The notes under the pieces were generated by a model that searched no databases, was not told the origin of the DNA, and saw only the letters and a list, made by a program, of their open reading frames with translations. Source: Streptomyces rimosus subsp. rimosus (GTDB taxonomy: Bacteria > Actinomycetota > Actinomycetes > Streptomycetales > Streptomycetaceae). From it: a DNA stretch of 64,000 bases. The translations under genes and the position numbers were made by a program. The DNA lies in assembly GCF_000720725.1 (NCBI RefSeq), contig NZ_JOCQ01000007.1, forward strand, positions 129,214 through 193,213, in the 5' to 3' direction. Shown here piece by piece: positions 25,573 through 34,156 of the stretch (position 1 is the stretch's first letter; each line of letters opens with the position of its first letter).

Positions 25573-25600
25573 TTGACTTAGACAATGTCCAATGTAGGAT
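25573..25600 (+). promoter_or_regulatory. katA promoter with embedded PerR-type operator
   Basis: TTGACT at 25573-25578 and TAGGAT at 25595-25600, spacing 16, form a near-consensus vegetative promoter. TTAGACA-A-TGTCCAA (25578-25592), a 7-1-7 inverted repeat with 6 of 7 positions symmetric, fills the spacer. This is the geometry of PerR boxes, and binding there would block polymerase. Confidence 0.75.
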
Positions 25601-25647
25601 CTGTTTCGGCGCAAGCCAAGGGCAGGTTCATGACTCAGGAGGCGCAC

Positions 25648-27111
25648 GTGTCGGTACAGAGCAGCACCGGACCGCTGACCACGGAGGCCGGGGCACCGGT
25701 CGCGGACAACCAGAACAGCGAGACGGCCGGCGTCGGCGGCCCCGGGCTCATCCAGGACCAGCTCCTGATCGAGAAGCTCGCGCACTTCAACCGTGAGCGC
25801 ATCCCGGAGCGCGTGGTGCACGCCCGCGGCGCCGGTGCGTACGGCACCTTCACGGCCACCGCCGACATGTCGCGCTACACCCGCGCCAAGTTCCTCTCCG
25901 AGGCCGGCAAGCAGACCGAGACCTTCCTGCGGTTCTCCACGGTCGCCGGCAACCTCGGCTCCGCCGACGCGGTCCGCGACCCGCGCGGCTTCGCGCTGAA
26001 GTTCTACACCGAAGAGGGCAACTACGACCTCGTCGGCAACAACACCCCGGTGTTCTTCATCAAGGACGCCATCAAGTTCCCCGACTTCATCCACACCCAG
26101 AAGCGCGACCCGTACACCGGCTCCCAGGAGGCGGACAACGTCTGGGACTTCTGGGGTCTGTCGCCCGAGGCCACCCACCAGGTGACCTGGCTGTTCGGCG
26201 ACCGCGGCATCCCGGCCTCGTACCGCCACATGGACGGCTTCGGCTCGCACACCTACCAGTGGAACAACGAGGCGGGCGAGGTCTTCTGGGTCAAGTACCA
26301 CTTCAAGACCGACCAGGGCATCAAGAACCTCACCGCGGCCGAGGCCGCCAAGCTCGCCGGCGAGGACCCGGACAGCCACCAGCGCGACCTGCGCGAGGCG
26401 ATCGAGCGCGGCGAGTTCCCGAGCTGGACCGTCCAGGTGCAGATCATGCCGGCCGCCGACGCCGCGACGTACCGCTTCAACCCGTTCGACCTGACCAAGG
26501 TCTGGCCGCACGCGGACTACCCGCCGATCGAGATCGGCAAGCTGGAGCTCAACCGCAACCCGGAGAACGTCTTCGCCGAGGTCGAGCAGTCGATCTTCTC
26601 CCCGCACCACTTCGTGCCGGGCATCGGCCCCTCGCCCGACAAGATGCTCCAGGGCCGGCTGTTCGCGTACGCCGACGCCCACCGCTACCGCGTCGGCATC
26701 AACGCCGACCACCTGCCGGTCAACCGCCCGCACGCCGCCGAGTCCCGCACGCACAGCCGCGACGGCTACCTCTACGACGGCCGCCACGGCCGCGCGAAGA
26801 ACTACGAGCCGAACAGCTTCGGCGGCCCGGTGCAGACCGACCGCCCGCTGTGGCAGCCGATCGCGGTGAGCGGCACGACCGGCCAGACGGAGGCGCCCTC
26901 GCACGCCGAGGACAACGACTTCGTGCAGGCCGGCAACCTGTACCGCCTGATGACGGAAGAGGAGAAGGAGCGCCTGGTGGACAACCTGGCGGGCTTCATC
27001 TCCAAGGTCTCGCGCGACGACATTGCCCAGCGCGCGATCGAGAACTTCCGCAAGGCGGACCCCGACTACGGCAAGCGGCTGGAGGCCGCGGTCCAGGCCC
27101 TGCGCGGCTGA
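25648..27111 (+). CDS. katA: Monofunctional heme catalase
   Basis: A 487-residue clade-type small-subunit catalase that converts hydrogen peroxide to water and oxygen in the cytoplasm. The active-site histidine is in RVVHARGAGAYG, the asparagine in LVGNNTPVFF and the proximal heme tyrosine in RLFAYADAHRYR. The GTG at 25648 is preferred because AGGAGG lies five bases upstream and it gives the usual family length; an ATG at 25630 would add six residues. Divergent from catR and followed by a strong terminator. Confidence 0.93.
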   Translation: MSVQSSTGPLTTEAGAPVADNQNSETAGVGGPGLIQDQLLIEKLAHFNRERIPERVVHARGAGAYGTFTATADMSRYTRAKFLSEAGKQTETFLRFSTVAGNLGSADAVRDPRGFALKFYTEEGNYDLVGNNTPVFFIKDAIKFPDFIHTQKRDPYTGSQEADNVWDFWGLSPEATHQVTWLFGDRGIPASYRHMDGFGSHTYQWNNEAGEVFWVKYHFKTDQGIKNLTAAEAAKLAGEDPDSHQRDLREAIERGEFPSWTVQVQIMPAADAATYRFNPFDLTKVWPHADYPPIEIGKLELNRNPENVFAEVEQSIFSPHHFVPGIGPSPDKMLQGRLFAYADAHRYRVGINADHLPVNRPHAAESRTHSRDGYLYDGRHGRAKNYEPNSFGGPVQTDRPLWQPIAVSGTTGQTEAPSHAEDNDFVQAGNLYRLMTEEEKERLVDNLAGFISKVSRDDIAQRAIENFRKADPDYGKRLEAAVQALRG

Positions 27112-27131
27112 CCCATCCCTTGCCGTAACAC

Positions 27132-27168
27132 CGAAGAGGCCGGACGCCGATGGGCTCCGGCCTCTTCG
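27132..27168 (+). terminator. Terminator after katA
   Basis: Perfect 13-bp stem CGAAGAGGCCGGA (27132-27144) with its complement at 27156-27168, 11-base loop. It also separates the convergent CBS gene. Confidence 0.8.
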
Positions 27169-27190
27169 CGTACCCGTGGCGCGGGTGCGG

Positions 27191-27628
27191 TCACGCCGGT
27201 ACGGCGTCGACCCGCTCCCGCTCGGGGGCCGGGGACTGTTCCGGAACCCTGGACCAGCACCGGATGATGTCGCGGACCGACACGATCCCCACCGGCTCCG
27301 GCTCCTGGCCGTCGAGCACGATGAGATGGCGGAAGCCGCCGTGCACCATGGCGGTGGCGGCCTCGTCGAGCGTCCATCCGGGCGCGGCGAAGACCACGTC
27401 CGAGGTCGTGTGGGCCTGCGCGGTCTCCCGGTCCGGGTCCTCGCCCGCGCCCAGGGAGTTGAGGATGTCGCGCTCGGTGAGGATGCCGAGCCCGCTGGTG
27501 TCGGTGTCGAGGACGACGGCCGCGCCGATGCGGCGGGCCGACATCAGGCGGGCCGCCTGGCGCAGGGTGTGGGCGGGCCCGATGGTGAGGACCACCGTGC
27601 TCATGGCGTTGCGCACGTACATGGGCAT
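27191..27628 (-). CDS. Two-CBS-domain protein
   Basis: 145 residues made of a CBS pair: domain one around RNAMSTVVLTIGPAHTLRQA to GILTERDILNSL, domain two from TTSDVVFAAPGWTLDEAA to GIVSVRDIIRCW. CBS pairs bind adenine nucleotides and regulate partners; this one is stand-alone. The ATG at 27628 is preferred with AGGAGG 12 bases upstream; an ATG six bases inside is possible. Convergent with katA. Confidence 0.85.
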   Translation of the reverse strand: MPMYVRNAMSTVVLTIGPAHTLRQAARLMSARRIGAAVVLDTDTSGLGILTERDILNSLGAGEDPDRETAQAHTTSDVVFAAPGWTLDEAATAMVHGGFRHLIVLDGQEPEPVGIVSVRDIIRCWSRVPEQSPAPERERVDAVPA

Positions 27629-27813
27629 GGAATGGAGCCACCTCCTTGACGCTTGCGGGGGCACCTTGCGAAGGATTTCACAAGTTCACAAGCTTCGGTG
27701 TTCTCATGTTCACATGCGTCCGGGGAGGCAACAAGGGGCGCGGAACGGACGATTGCCGTTTCCACGCCCCCGGGGGCGGGCCCCGTACGCGCGTACGGGG
27801 CCCGGAGGGTGCC

Positions 27814-28617
27814 TCAGCGGCGCCCGTCGCCGATGTAGTTGAGCAGTTCCTCGTGCAGCAGGCCGTTCGAGGCCGCGGCGTTGCCGCTGTGCGGCCCCGG
27901 CACGCCGTCCAGGCCGGTGTACCGGCCGCCCGCCTCCTGCACGATGACGGCGCAGGCCGCCATGTCCCACAGCGACAGCTCCGGCTCCGCGCACATGTCC
28001 ACCGAGCCCTCGGCGACCATCATGTACGGCCAGAAGTCGCCGTAGCCGCGGGTGCGCCAGACGTCCCGGGACAGTTCGAGGAAGCCCGGGAGCCGGCCCT
28101 GCTCCTCCCAGCCGGTGAGCGAGGAGTACGCGAACGAGGCGTCCTGGATGCGGCCCACCTGTGACGCCTGGAGGCGGCTCGCGGAGGTGAGGCTGCGGCC
28201 CGTGTACGCGCCCAGGCCCTCCGCCGCCCACCAGCGGCGGTTGAGCGCGGGCGCGGAGACGACGCCGACCACCGGGCGGTCGCCGCCCTCGCCGCGCTCC
28301 ATCAGGGCGATGAGCGTGGCCCAGACCGGGACCCCGCGCACATAGTTCTTCGTGCCGTCGATGGGGTCGACGATCCAGCGGCGCGGGCCGGAGCCCTCGC
28401 TGCCGAACTCCTCGCCCAGCACGGCGTCCCGCGGGCGGGCGCGCTGCAGATGACCACGGATCAGTTCCTCGGCCGCCTTGTCGGCCTCGCTCACCGGGGT
28501 CATGTCCGGTTTGGTCTCGACCTTCAGGTCGAGTGCCTTGAACCGCTCCATGGTCGCGGCGTCGGCGGCGTCCGCCAGGACGTGGCCGAGGCGGAGGTCA
28601 TCGTGATAGTCGGGCAT
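27814..28617 (-). CDS. hisN: Histidinol-phosphatase / inositol monophosphatase family
   Basis: 267 residues. Metal-binding motifs of the IMPase fold are visible: GEEFGSEG, WIVDPIDGTKNYVRGVP and LSLWDMAACAVIVQEAGG. In Streptomyces and relatives this subgroup (HisN) provides the histidinol-phosphate phosphatase step of histidine synthesis. I cannot exclude another sugar phosphate as substrate. ATG at 28617; the gene stands alone. Confidence 0.85.
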   Translation of the reverse strand: MPDYHDDLRLGHVLADAADAATMERFKALDLKVETKPDMTPVSEADKAAEELIRGHLQRARPRDAVLGEEFGSEGSGPRRWIVDPIDGTKNYVRGVPVWATLIALMERGEGGDRPVVGVVSAPALNRRWWAAEGLGAYTGRSLTSASRLQASQVGRIQDASFAYSSLTGWEEQGRLPGFLELSRDVWRTRGYGDFWPYMMVAEGSVDMCAEPELSLWDMAACAVIVQEAGGRYTGLDGVPGPHSGNAAASNGLLHEELLNYIGDGRR

Positions 28618-28758
28618 GTGCGAACAGTATCGATTGGTATACGGGACGAGCCACATGACCACGGTTCCCCGGCGCGTACGGACCCTTGACAGCCCCTGGT
28701 GGTGAGTCAATCCTGTGGCGCACACCGGCCATCTGGGCCGGCGGCCTGGGAGGCGACG

Positions 28759-29388
28759 ATGCCTACAGCGCGTGAATCCCTGCTGGACGCCGCCTACGCG
28801 GCGCTCGCGGCCAGGCCGTGGGCGGGCGTCCGGATGGTCGATGTCGCGGCCGAGGCCGGGGTGTCCCGGCAGACCCTCTACAACGAGTTCGGCAGCAAGG
28901 AAGGGCTGGCCCGGGCCCTGGTGCGGCGGGAGACGGAGGGTTATCTCGCCGGGGTGACCCGCGCCCTGGAGGAAGCGGGGCCGACGGCGGGCGGCGGCGT
29001 CGAGGGGCGTGTCGTGGCGGCCGCCGCGTGGACCGTGCGGGCCGCGCGGACCAATCCGCTGATACGGGCCGCGCTCACCGGCTGCTGGAGTGAGCGCCTG
29101 CCCACGCCGGCGGGCGGAGTGCCGGGCCAGCGCGCGGCGCGCGCCGGCGGCGCGGGGGCGCACGCGGAGGGGCCGCCGCCGGGACCGACGGAATTGGTGG
29201 GCCGCTTCTGCGACCGCGCGGTGGCCGCACTGGAGGCCGACTGGCCCAAGGAGGACCTCCCCGAACTGGGCACCGCCTGCGCGACAGCGGCCCGCCTCAC
29301 CCTGTCGTACGTCGTGGCCCCCGCCGAACCGGAAGACCTGACCCGCCAGCTGCACAACGCGTTCGCGCAGGCCGCGCACCGCCCGTGA
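28759..29388 (+). CDS. TetR-family transcriptional regulator
   Basis: 209 residues. The N-terminal helix-turn-helix reads ARESLLDAAYAALAARPWAG then VDVAAEAGVSRQTLYNEFGS, a typical TetR DNA-binding domain. The C-terminal ligand domain is variable and Gly/Pro-rich in the middle. ATG at 28759 behind GGGAGG. Its target is unknown; the convergent SMR transporter gene is a candidate only by proximity. Confidence 0.85.
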   Translation: MPTARESLLDAAYAALAARPWAGVRMVDVAAEAGVSRQTLYNEFGSKEGLARALVRRETEGYLAGVTRALEEAGPTAGGGVEGRVVAAAAWTVRAARTNPLIRAALTGCWSERLPTPAGGVPGQRAARAGGAGAHAEGPPPGPTELVGRFCDRAVAALEADWPKEDLPELGTACATAARLTLSYVVAPAEPEDLTRQLHNAFAQAAHRP

Positions 29389-29414
29389 GTCGTACGGGAC
29401 GCCCCCGCGCAGAC

Positions 29415-29738
29415 CTAGTGCGCCGACCCCGACAACTGCAGCCCGATCACCCCTATGATCACCAGCGAGATCGAGACGATCTTGAGGACCGAGGTGATGT
29501 CACCGAGGAAGATCATGCCGTAGATGGCGGTGCCGGCGGCGCCGATGCCGGTCCACACCGCGTAGGCGGGGCCGACGTCGAGCTTCTTCAGCGACAGGGT
29601 CAGCAGGCCGAAGCTGCCGAGCGCGAAGCAGGCGAAGGCGATGGTGGGCCAGAGCCGGGTGAAGCCGTGGGAGAGCTTGAGGCAGACCGCAAACCCCGTC
29701 TCCAGGAGCCCTGCCACCACGACGAGCAGCCACGCCAT
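29415..29738 (-). CDS. Small multidrug resistance (SMR) family transporter
   Basis: 107 residues with four predicted helices covering almost the whole chain. The conserved glutamate is in helix one (VAGLLETGFAVCLKLSHGF), and GPAYAVWTGIGAAGTAIYGM is the family signature in helix three. The KLSHGFTRLWPT segment is typical of SugE-like members that export guanidinium or quaternary ammonium ions. ATG at 29738 with GGAGG eight bases upstream. Convergent with the TetR gene. Confidence 0.88.
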   Translation of the reverse strand: MAWLLVVVAGLLETGFAVCLKLSHGFTRLWPTIAFACFALGSFGLLTLSLKKLDVGPAYAVWTGIGAAGTAIYGMIFLGDITSVLKIVSISLVIIGVIGLQLSGSAH

Positions 29739-29828
29739 GTCCATTGCCTCCGTACGGTCGGTGACCGCTTCGCCAGCCTTGGTGTGATTATGCATTTACC
29801 TCGGTGGCGGGGCAGCAAACTTGAGCGA

Positions 29829-30836
29829 TCAGTCCCCCTCGCGTCGCTCCCGGGTGGCCAGCAGACGTCGTAGCGAGTACAGCCGGGCCGGGTCCGCGTG
29901 GCCGTCGGCGACCCACTGGTCCAGGGCGCAGTCCGGCTCGTCGTGGCTGCACGCGCGCGGGCAGTCGGCGGTGCCGGGCACCAGGTCCGGGAAGGCGAGG
30001 ACGACCCGGGACGGGTCCACGTGGTGCAGCCCGAAGGAGCGCACGCCCGGGGTGTCGATGACCCAGCCCGAGTCGTCGGGCAGGGGCAGCGCGAGGGCGG
30101 AGGTGGTGGTGTGCCGGCCGCGCCCGGTGACCGCGTTGACGTGCCCGGTGGCCCGCTTGCGGTCCGGCACCAGCGCGTTGACGAGCGTGGTCTTGCCGAC
30201 ACCGGAGTGCCCGACGAAGGCGGTCATGTGCCCGCGCAGTCGCTCGCGCACCCGCTCGGCGGCGGTGCCGTCGGTGAGCTCGACGCGGTTGGTGACGACG
30301 TACGGGACGCCGATCGTGCCGTACGACTCCAGGAGCGTGTCGGGGGAGGCCAGGTCGGACTTGGTGAGGACCAGCAGCGGGTCGAGCCCGGCGTCGTACG
30401 CGGCGACCAGGCAGCGGTCGATCAGCCGCGGCCGCGGCTCCGGGTCGGCCAGCGCGGTGACGATCGCGAGCTGGTCGGCGTTGGCGACGACCACCCGCTC
30501 GAACGGGTCGTCGTCGTCCGCCGTACGCCGCAGGGTGGAGCTGCGCGGCTCGACGCGGACGATCCGCGCGAGGGTGTCCTTGGCGCCGGACAGGTCGCCG
30601 ACGACCGCGACCCGGTCGCCGACCACGACGGACTTGCGGCCCAGTTCCCGGGCCTTCATCGCGGTGACCGTGCGGTCCTCGATCAGGCAGGTGATCCGGC
30701 CGCGGTCGACGGTCAGCACCAGGCCCTCGCTGGCGTCCTCGTGCTTGGGGCGGATGTTCGTACGGGGGCGGTTGCCCTTGCGGTTGGGGCGGACGCGGAC
30801 GTCGTCCTCGTCGGGGTTCTTGCCGTAGCGGCGCAT
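29829..30836 (-). CDS. rsgA: Ribosome small-subunit GTPase RsgA
   Basis: 335 residues: an N-terminal OB-like domain, then a circularly permuted GTPase. G4 (TKSD) precedes G1 (GHSGVGKTTL) and G3 (DTPG), the diagnostic order. A zinc cluster (CPRACSHDEPDC) is at the C terminus. RsgA assists late maturation of the 30S subunit. ATG at 30836, only 12 bases after the aroA stop, so the two form an operon. Confidence 0.93.
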   Translation of the reverse strand: MRRYGKNPDEDDVRVRPNRKGNRPRTNIRPKHEDASEGLVLTVDRGRITCLIEDRTVTAMKARELGRKSVVVGDRVAVVGDLSGAKDTLARIVRVEPRSSTLRRTADDDDPFERVVVANADQLAIVTALADPEPRPRLIDRCLVAAYDAGLDPLLVLTKSDLASPDTLLESYGTIGVPYVVTNRVELTDGTAAERVRERLRGHMTAFVGHSGVGKTTLVNALVPDRKRATGHVNAVTGRGRHTTTSALALPLPDDSGWVIDTPGVRSFGLHHVDPSRVVLAFPDLVPGTADCPRACSHDEPDCALDQWVADGHADPARLYSLRRLLATRERREGD

Positions 30837-30848
30837 GGTCGTACGGCC

Positions 30849-32216
30849 TCAGCCTCTCCGGGCGGGGGCCGTCGCCTCGCCCAGCATCCCGGTCCACAGG
30901 GCGGGGAAGTCGGGCAGCGTCTTGGCGGTCGTCGCCACGTTCTCCACCTGCACGCCCGGCACCGCCAGGCCGATGATCGCGGCGGCGGTGGCCAGCCGGT
31001 GGTCCTCGTACGTGTGGAAGATGCCGCCGTGCAGCGCGCGCGGCCGGATGTGCAGGCCGTCCTCGGTCTCCGTGACGTCGCCGCCCAGCTCGTTGATCTC
31101 CTTGGTGAGCGCCGCCAGCCGGTCCGTCTCGTGGAGCCGCAGGTGGGCGACGCCGCGCAGAGTGGACGGGGAGTCGGCGAGGGCGGCCACCGCGGCGATG
31201 CCCGGGGTCAGCTCGCCGACCTCGCCCAGGTCGACGTCGATGCCGTGGATCCGGCCGGTGCCGGTGAAGGTCAGCCCCTGCTCGGTCAGCTCGCAGGAAC
31301 CGCCCATGGCGGTGAAGATCTCGCGCAGCGCGTCACCGGGCTGGGTGGTCCGCTCGGGCCAGTCGGGAATGGTCACCCGGCCGCCGGTGACCAGCGCCGC
31401 CGCCAGGAACGGCTGGGCGTTGGACAGGTCCGGCTCGACGATCAGGTCGCGGCCCAGCAGGGCGCCGGGGGTGACCCGCCAGACGTTCGGCTCGCCGCCG
31501 GATTCCGGGGTGTCCACCTGGGCGCCGACGCTGCGCAGCATGTCGACGGTCATCCGGATGTGCGGCATCGAGGGCAGCGCCGCGCCGACGTGCCGTACCT
31601 CGACGCCCTGGTTGAAGCGCGGCGCGGACAGCAGCAGCGCGCTGACGAACTGGGACGAGGAGGAGGCGTCGATCTCCACGGCGCCGCCCTCCAGGGCACC
31701 GCCGCCGAACACCGTCATGGGCAGCGCGCCGCGGCTGTCGTCGTCGATCCGGGCGCCGAGCGAGCGCAGCGCGTTGATCACACCGTCGAGCGGGCGCTCG
31801 TAGGAGCGCGGGTCGCCGTCGAAGCGGATGGGGCCGTCGGCGAGGGCCGCGACCGGGGGCAGGAAGCGCATGACCGTACCGGCGTTGCCGACGTCGACGG
31901 TGGCCGGACCGTGCAGCCCGGCCGGGATCACCCGCCAGGCCTCGCCGCCACCGCCGTCCGCGCCGGCCGCCGAGGCGGCGCTGGAGGGGGCGGTCTCCTC
32001 GATGCCGACGCCCATCGTGCGCAGCGCCTCGGCCATCAGCAGGGTGTCCCGGGAGCGCAGCGGGCGGCGCAGCCAGCCGGGTTCGGAGGACAGGGCGGCG
32101 AGGACGAGGCCACGATTGGTGACCGATTTGGAGCCGGGCACGGTGACGGTCGCGTCGACCGCCCCGGCAGCTACGGGGGCGGGCCAGAGGGCGGGATGCA
32201 CGGGGCTCTCGGTCAT
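30849..32216 (-). CDS. aroA: 3-phosphoshikimate 1-carboxyvinyltransferase (EPSP synthase)
   Basis: 455 residues, two-domain EPSP synthase of the shikimate pathway. Phosphate-binding lysine and serine in TVPGSKSVTNR, GNAGTVMRF for PEP binding, DASSSSQFVSALLLSAPRF, and HETDRLAALTKEINELGG near the C terminus. ATG at 32216 with AAGGGG. First gene of the aroA-rsgA operon, a pairing common in Streptomyces. No other aro gene is in the window. Confidence 0.93.
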   Translation of the reverse strand: MTESPVHPALWPAPVAAGAVDATVTVPGSKSVTNRGLVLAALSSEPGWLRRPLRSRDTLLMAEALRTMGVGIEETAPSSAASAAGADGGGGEAWRVIPAGLHGPATVDVGNAGTVMRFLPPVAALADGPIRFDGDPRSYERPLDGVINALRSLGARIDDDSRGALPMTVFGGGALEGGAVEIDASSSSQFVSALLLSAPRFNQGVEVRHVGAALPSMPHIRMTVDMLRSVGAQVDTPESGGEPNVWRVTPGALLGRDLIVEPDLSNAQPFLAAALVTGGRVTIPDWPERTTQPGDALREIFTAMGGSCELTEQGLTFTGTGRIHGIDVDLGEVGELTPGIAAVAALADSPSTLRGVAHLRLHETDRLAALTKEINELGGDVTETEDGLHIRPRALHGGIFHTYEDHRLATAAAIIGLAVPGVQVENVATTAKTLPDFPALWTGMLGEATAPARRG

Positions 32217-32407
32217 GCCCTTCACTTTAATGGCTGGACCGGTGTGCAGATCTTGATCAAAAGCGGCGCAACCTGCAGGAAACACAGCACTGATAGTGCA
32301 GGCGGGGTCACGCTGCGGGGCCGGGCACCCGGCGGCACGCTCCGGGGCGTGTCCGGCGGGCGCCGGCGTACGGGGCGTACCGGCTCGGGCGCATGGACCG
32401 TACGGGC

Positions 32408-33121
32408 TCAGACGTCCAGCAGCCAGCGCCCGCCGCCGGCCAGCGAGCACAGCGTCACCACATGGAAGAGTCCCAGCCAGACGGCTGCCGGTACCCGGGT
32501 GAGCCGGGCCAGCTGGTCGGGGTCGGAGTCCCCGGCCCGGCCGCGGCGCCGCTTTCCCTGGAGCTCGAAGGGCGGCCGTACGCCGCCCAGCAGCAGGAAC
32601 CACACGACCGCGTACGCGAACGCCGCCTGCACCTCTGGAGCGGTCAGCCAGGAGACGAGGAAGAAGGCGGCGCCGGCCAGCACCACGGTCAGTACGCCGT
32701 ACGCGTTGCGGATCATCAGCAGCATCGCGGCGAGCAGCGCGGTGGCGCCCCACAGCAGCGCCGTGATGTGCCCGGAGGCCAGCAGCCAGGCGCCGAGGAG
32801 CCCGAGCAGGGACGGTGTGACGTATCCGGCGGCGGCGGTGAGGATCATGCCGAGGCCGGTCGGCTTGCCGCGCGAGACGGTCAGCCCCGACGTGTCGGAG
32901 TGCAGCCGGATGCCGGACAGCCGGCGCCCGCTGAGCAGCGCGACCAGGCCGTGCCCGCCCTCGTGGGCGATGGTGATGGCGTTCCGGGACAGCCGCCAGG
33001 CGCGGTACGGGGTGATCGCGGCCAGCGCGACCACCGCCGTGACGACGACGAGCCAGGGCGGCGGGTCGGGCTGGATGCCGAAAACCCTGTCCCATACGTC
33101 GGTGATATGACCGGTGTCCAT
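32408..33121 (-). CDS. M50-family membrane metallopeptidase
   Basis: 237 residues, about six hydrophobic helices. The zinc motif AHEGGHG (HExxH) lies near residue 53 inside a membrane-associated segment, as in site-2-type proteases. The C-terminal region holds more helices and a basic loop (GKRRRGRAGD). ATG at 33121 with AGGGGAG upstream. Its start is 36 bp from the left boundary repeat of the integrated element, so its promoter region probably once faced the SRAP gene. Confidence 0.85.
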   Translation of the reverse strand: MDTGHITDVWDRVFGIQPDPPPWLVVVTAVVALAAITPYRAWRLSRNAITIAHEGGHGLVALLSGRRLSGIRLHSDTSGLTVSRGKPTGLGMILTAAAGYVTPSLLGLLGAWLLASGHITALLWGATALLAAMLLMIRNAYGVLTVVLAGAAFFLVSWLTAPEVQAAFAYAVVWFLLLGGVRPPFELQGKRRRGRAGDSDPDQLARLTRVPAAVWLGLFHVVTLCSLAGGGRWLLDV

Positions 33122-33156
33122 CTCTCCCCTTGGTCTGGCGTGGCACTGTGGCATGC

Positions 33157-33172
33157 ATGTGCGGACGGTATG
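33157..33172 (+). repeat. Left attachment site (attL)
   Basis: Sixteen bases identical to 36718-36733. The copy opens an orphan frame, MCGRYGSRPANTTSL then stop (33157-33204), i.e. the original SRAP start codons followed by element sequence. It therefore marks where the SRAP gene was split. Confidence 0.8.
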
Positions 33173-33230
33173 GAAGCCGTCCAGCAAACACGACTTCTCT
33201 GTGACACCAAACCCGCAGCTCACAGGCTTA

Positions 33231-33254
33231 GAGCCCCGGTTCGTCCCGGGGCTC
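33231..33254 (+). terminator. Hairpin terminator inside the left end of the element
   Basis: GAGCCCCGG at 33231-33239 pairs with its complement at 33246-33254 (loop six), followed by TTT. It would stop transcripts entering from the old SRAP promoter. Confidence 0.65.
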
Positions 33255-33450
33255 TTTGCGTACCCGCGCTGACTCCGTGCTGAGTTTGGTGGAGTCCGTT
33301 TCGGAGTGGTTGGGGGCACTGCGATGGTGTCGTGCTGACCAAGACGCTCGGACGGGGAGGGCGGTTTCCTGTTCTCTCAACTGGCACACCTTGACCCGCT
33401 GTCACGCGCTCGGGAGCATCGGACACACAACCTCACACCAGGGGGAAGCC

Positions 33451-33657
33451 ATGCCCGCCAGGCGACTCGTCGGCGAATGCGAGGGCGGCACTTGCGCCAC
33501 CCTGTACGCCGTTGACGGCACCGGTGACTTACTCGTCCAGGGGTACAACACCAGCGAGACGGAGACGGCCGGAATCGACGTTCCGGCGGGGGAGTCCGTA
33601 GTCCGCATCCCCGCCCACATCATCGAGAGGTACGCCCGTGAATATCTCAACGGATGA
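33451..33657 (+). CDS. Hypothetical protein (68 aa), first gene of the element cassette
   Basis: 68 residues, MPARRLVGECEGGTCATLYA at the N terminus, a mostly beta-stranded small protein with two early cysteines. GGGGGAAG lies directly upstream of the ATG. Short proteins of this type commonly accompany XRE/DUF397 cassettes in Streptomyces. Its 3' end overlaps the DUF6879 gene by 20 bases, so the two are coupled. No function known. Confidence 0.6.
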   Translation: MPARRLVGECEGGTCATLYAVDGTGDLLVQGYNTSETETAGIDVPAGESVVRIPAHIIERYAREYLNG

Positions 33658-34156
33658 GTTCGGGAAACTCTTCACCACGTTCGAGCGGGAAGCATTCCGG
33701 CTGGAAGCGCTGGACGATTACAGTGGCTCATCCAACCCGGAAATGATCCGCGCTTTTCTGGCCGGGGAGCCCCAGCCTGCCGAGTACAACCAGCAGTGGG
33801 TTGACGACGTACGCGCAAACACCGAAGCGGGTAAGCGCATGTATCGCGTCCACGTGGTCTCGCGACCGCTTACGGATTACCTTCGATTCGAACTCGGATG
33901 GGGCTACGTCAAAAATCAGGCGGCAGGCGAAGAGTTCTTCATCCTTGATGCTACCGACCGGGATAATCCGGTTTCCGGCGTGCCGGATTTCTGGATGTTT
34001 GACGAATCTCAGATCGCCTCGATGAACTATGGCGAGAACGGGAAGTTCCTCGGAGCTGAACTACAGGCCGACGCATCTCAATGGCTCGAGATTCGCAATG
34101 TCGCAATGCGGAATTCCGTGCCGTTCTCCGACTGGTGGGCACAGTACGGCGAGTGA
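33638..34156 (+). CDS. DUF6879 family protein
   Basis: 172 residues. Pattern FGKLFTTFEREAFRLEALDD near the N terminus and the aromatic-rich segment LRFELGWGYVKNQAAGEEFF match the DUF6879 proteins found beside XRE regulators in Streptomyces. GTG start at 33638 with GAGAGG seven bases upstream. G+C is clearly lower than in the flanking core genes. The stop overlaps the next gene (GTGA). No function is established. Confidence 0.7.
   Translation: MNISTDEFGKLFTTFEREAFRLEALDDYSGSSNPEMIRAFLAGEPQPAEYNQQWVDDVRANTEAGKRMYRVHVVSRPLTDYLRFELGWGYVKNQAAGEEFFILDATDRDNPVSGVPDFWMFDESQIASMNYGENGKFLGAELQADASQWLEIRNVAMRNSVPFSDWWAQYGE

Noticed and set aside
29898..33110. A plus-strand open frame of over 1000 codons across rsgA, aroA and the M50 gene
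   Set aside because: All three minus-strand genes have complete catalytic motifs; the plus frame has no domain and spans several genes.
33181..33260. tRNA fragment at the left end of the element
   Set aside because: The GC-rich stem with TTCG in the loop recalls a T-arm, but the flanking bases do not form an acceptor stem or a T-loop consensus, and the true boundary repeat is the SRAP start sequence.
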